This document shows, piece by piece, positions 5,784 to 6,384 of a stretch of DNA of 6,384 bases. Both the position numbers and the translations under genes were made by a program. How positions within the stretch are numbered: position 1 is the stretch's first letter; the number at the start of each line of letters is the position of its first letter. The notes under the pieces are model-generated. The model saw only the letters and a list, made by a program, of their open reading frames with translations, ran no database searches and was not told where the DNA came from. Source of the stretch: an uncultured Ruminococcus sp. (GTDB lineage Bacteria; Bacillota; Clostridia; Oscillospirales; Ruminococcaceae). The stretch is taken from contig CAMWRC010000073.1 in assembly GCA_947176565.1 (NCBI GenBank), positions 1-6,384 on the forward strand, written 5' to 3'.

Positions 5784-6288
5784 GTTCACCAGCGTAATAG
5801 AGTTCAGCGGCAGGAAATTTACGGAAATCGTCGGGCGTATACAGTGAAAACGGCTTTTCAAGCTGTATGCCGATTTTTTCTATTGTATATGCTACGAACT
5901 GCGAGCAGACAAAGCTTTTTTTCCGCGACCAGTCAATATTCAGATACAGAGGAACAAGACCTAAGATGTTATATGAATATCCCTTGCGGTTATTACAGAA
6001 GTGCGATATAAGGCGGTTATATTCATATTTCTGTTCGGAAGTCACTTTTATGCGGTATATTTCGCAGGGGATAAAGTTGAATTTTCCGAGAGTTCCTTTG
6101 CCGACTATTTCGCGGTTGAACGTTGCGGGCAGCATAAAAGGTCGGTATGTACGGCAGAAACTATACATTTCAGACAGGTCTGCGCTTCCTGATAAAGAAA
6201 CGTGATTATACGGCTTTTTTGTAAAAAATCTGAAAAAATGTGCCGGTTTAGTACCTGTTTGTGCAACTATAATATAAATATATTCCAA
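5716..6288 (-). CDS. Probable circularly permuted papain-like (YiiX / NlpC-P60 superfamily) enzyme
   Basis: The 190-residue protein has no signal peptide. It opens with strand MEYIYIIVAQTG, then KKPYNHVSLS (24-33) with a conserved-looking H29, a region rich in aromatic residues, YSYNILGLV (104-112), and SFVCSQFVAYTIEKIGI (125-141) with C128; KPFSLYTPDDFRKFP (145-159) closes the domain. A His before the Cys, with the Cys heading a helix (CSQFV), is the order seen in permuted NlpC/P60 proteins such as YiiX and LRAT-like enzymes. Members are thiol hydrolases or acyltransferases, but the substrate is unknown here; peptide or lipid amides are both possible. The start is TTG at 6288, chosen for its ribosome binding site and because the protein begins naturally there; a longer reading to 6366 would run through its own promoter. 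It converges with the spoIIP operon. Confidence 0.82.
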   Translation of the reverse strand: MEYIYIIVAQTGTKPAHFFRFFTKKPYNHVSLSGSADLSEMYSFCRTYRPFMLPATFNREIVGKGTLGKFNFIPCEIYRIKVTSEQKYEYNRLISHFCNNRKGYSYNILGLVPLYLNIDWSRKKSFVCSQFVAYTIEKIGIQLEKPFSLYTPDDFRKFPAAELYYAGELNSFHDEMTARSDYAAARWLSM

Positions 6289-6292
6289 AAGT

Positions 6293-6300
6293 TCACCTCC
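6293..6300 (-). promoter_or_regulatory. Perfect ribosome binding site that decides a TTG start
   Basis: On the minus strand GGAGGTGA sits 4 nt before TTG (6288-6286). No ATG or GTG lies at a suitable distance, so the papain-like protein almost certainly begins with TTG, giving MEYIYIIV. Confidence 0.85.
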
Positions 6301-6337
6301 GTTGCAATAAATGTAAAATCTGAAAATTTCTATAATA

Positions 6338-6366
6338 ATTATAGCATAACCTCTTGAATTTTTCAA
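6338..6366 (-). promoter_or_regulatory. Sigma-A-type promoter of the papain-like gene
   Basis: Read on the minus strand: TTGAAA (6366-6361), a 17-nt spacer and a perfect TATAAT (6343-6338), with TGC just before the -10 (extended -10). Transcription should start near 6331, giving a leader of about 43 nt before the TTG start. Confidence 0.8.
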
Positions 6367-6367
6367 G
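6353..6367. repeat. 15-bp palindrome covering both -35 elements of the divergent promoters
   Basis: CTTGAA (6353-6358) and TTCAAG (6362-6367) are perfect inverted arms around TTT. Each arm carries most of the -35 hexamer of one of the two outward-facing promoters. It could be a dimeric regulator site or simply the result of two symmetric -35 boxes. Confidence 0.6.
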
Positions 6368-6382
6368 TGTTTTTGGTATAAT
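6354..6382 (+). promoter_or_regulatory. Rightward sigma-A-type promoter at the window edge
   Basis: TTGAAT (6354-6359), a 17-nt spacer and a perfect TATAAT (6377-6382) point to the right, towards a gene outside the window. It overlaps the leftward promoter in the -35 region. Confidence 0.6.
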
Positions 6383-6384
6383 AA

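Noticed and set aside
5867..6205. 112-aa plus-strand open frame inside the papain-like gene
   Set aside because: It is opposite a gene with motifs, promoter and ribosome binding site, and its translation resembles no family I know.
6289..6366. Longer minus-strand start adding 26 residues to the papain-like protein
   Set aside because: The extension would be translated through the promoter -10 and -35 elements and the GGAGGTGA site, so it cannot be on the mRNA from that promoter.
1..6384. CRISPR array, insertion sequence, tRNA/rRNA, riboswitch or phage genes
   Set aside because: No regularly spaced repeats, terminal inverted repeats, transposase motifs, tRNA cloverleaf or conserved riboswitch core was seen on either strand; no spacer exceeds about 121 nt.

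Overview
The window looks like a chromosomal segment of an endospore-forming low-GC Gram-positive bacterium of class Clostridia; the style of the genes suggests a Ruminococcus-like or other Oscillospirales genome (inference from gene content, AT-rich spacers and strong AGGAGG-type ribosome binding sites, not from any database search). Sporulation-linked genes (a DacB-type carboxypeptidase, SpoIIP and a probable GerW/YtfJ tail) sit among housekeeping genes. I see no mobile element, CRISPR array, tRNA or rRNA.

Region 1 (1-4166, plus strand) is a compact gene string. It runs from the 3' end of a probable gerW/ytfJ-like gene, through a 114-nt AT-rich spacer, into dacB (D-Ala-D-Ala carboxypeptidase), rluB (23S rRNA pseudouridine synthase), a 126-residue unrecognised protein with faint GNAT-like character, metA (homoserine O-acetyltransferase type) and a two-helix DUF4190-like membrane protein. 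A clear rho-independent terminator ends it. The dacB-rluB-orf126-metA genes overlap or abut (35-nt overlap, 0-nt gap, 1-nt overlap), so translational coupling is likely. The dacB/rluB pairing recalls the Bacillus subtilis dacB-spmA-spmB-rluB order, but without spmA and spmB.

Region 2 (4167-5783, plus strand) starts with a 120-nt AT-rich promoter spacer, followed by spoIIP (engulfment peptidoglycan hydrolase) and, 5 nt later, a small single-pass membrane protein of unknown function.

Region 3 (5716-6384) holds a minus-strand gene for a probable circularly permuted papain-like (YiiX / NlpC-P60 superfamily) enzyme with a His...Cys pair. It is read from a TTG start behind a perfect GGAGGTGA. Its 3' end overlaps the preceding plus-strand gene by 68 nt, tail to tail. 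Upstream of it, at the right edge, two near-consensus sigma-A promoters point away from each other and share a 15-bp palindrome that contains both -35 hexamers. The rightward gene lies outside the window.

Several products act on or near the cell wall (DacB, SpoIIP, possibly the papain-like protein). The most unusual points are the symmetric divergent promoter, the unrecognised 126-aa and 118-aa proteins, and the placement of metA in a coupled housekeeping operon without a visible SAM riboswitch or T-box.
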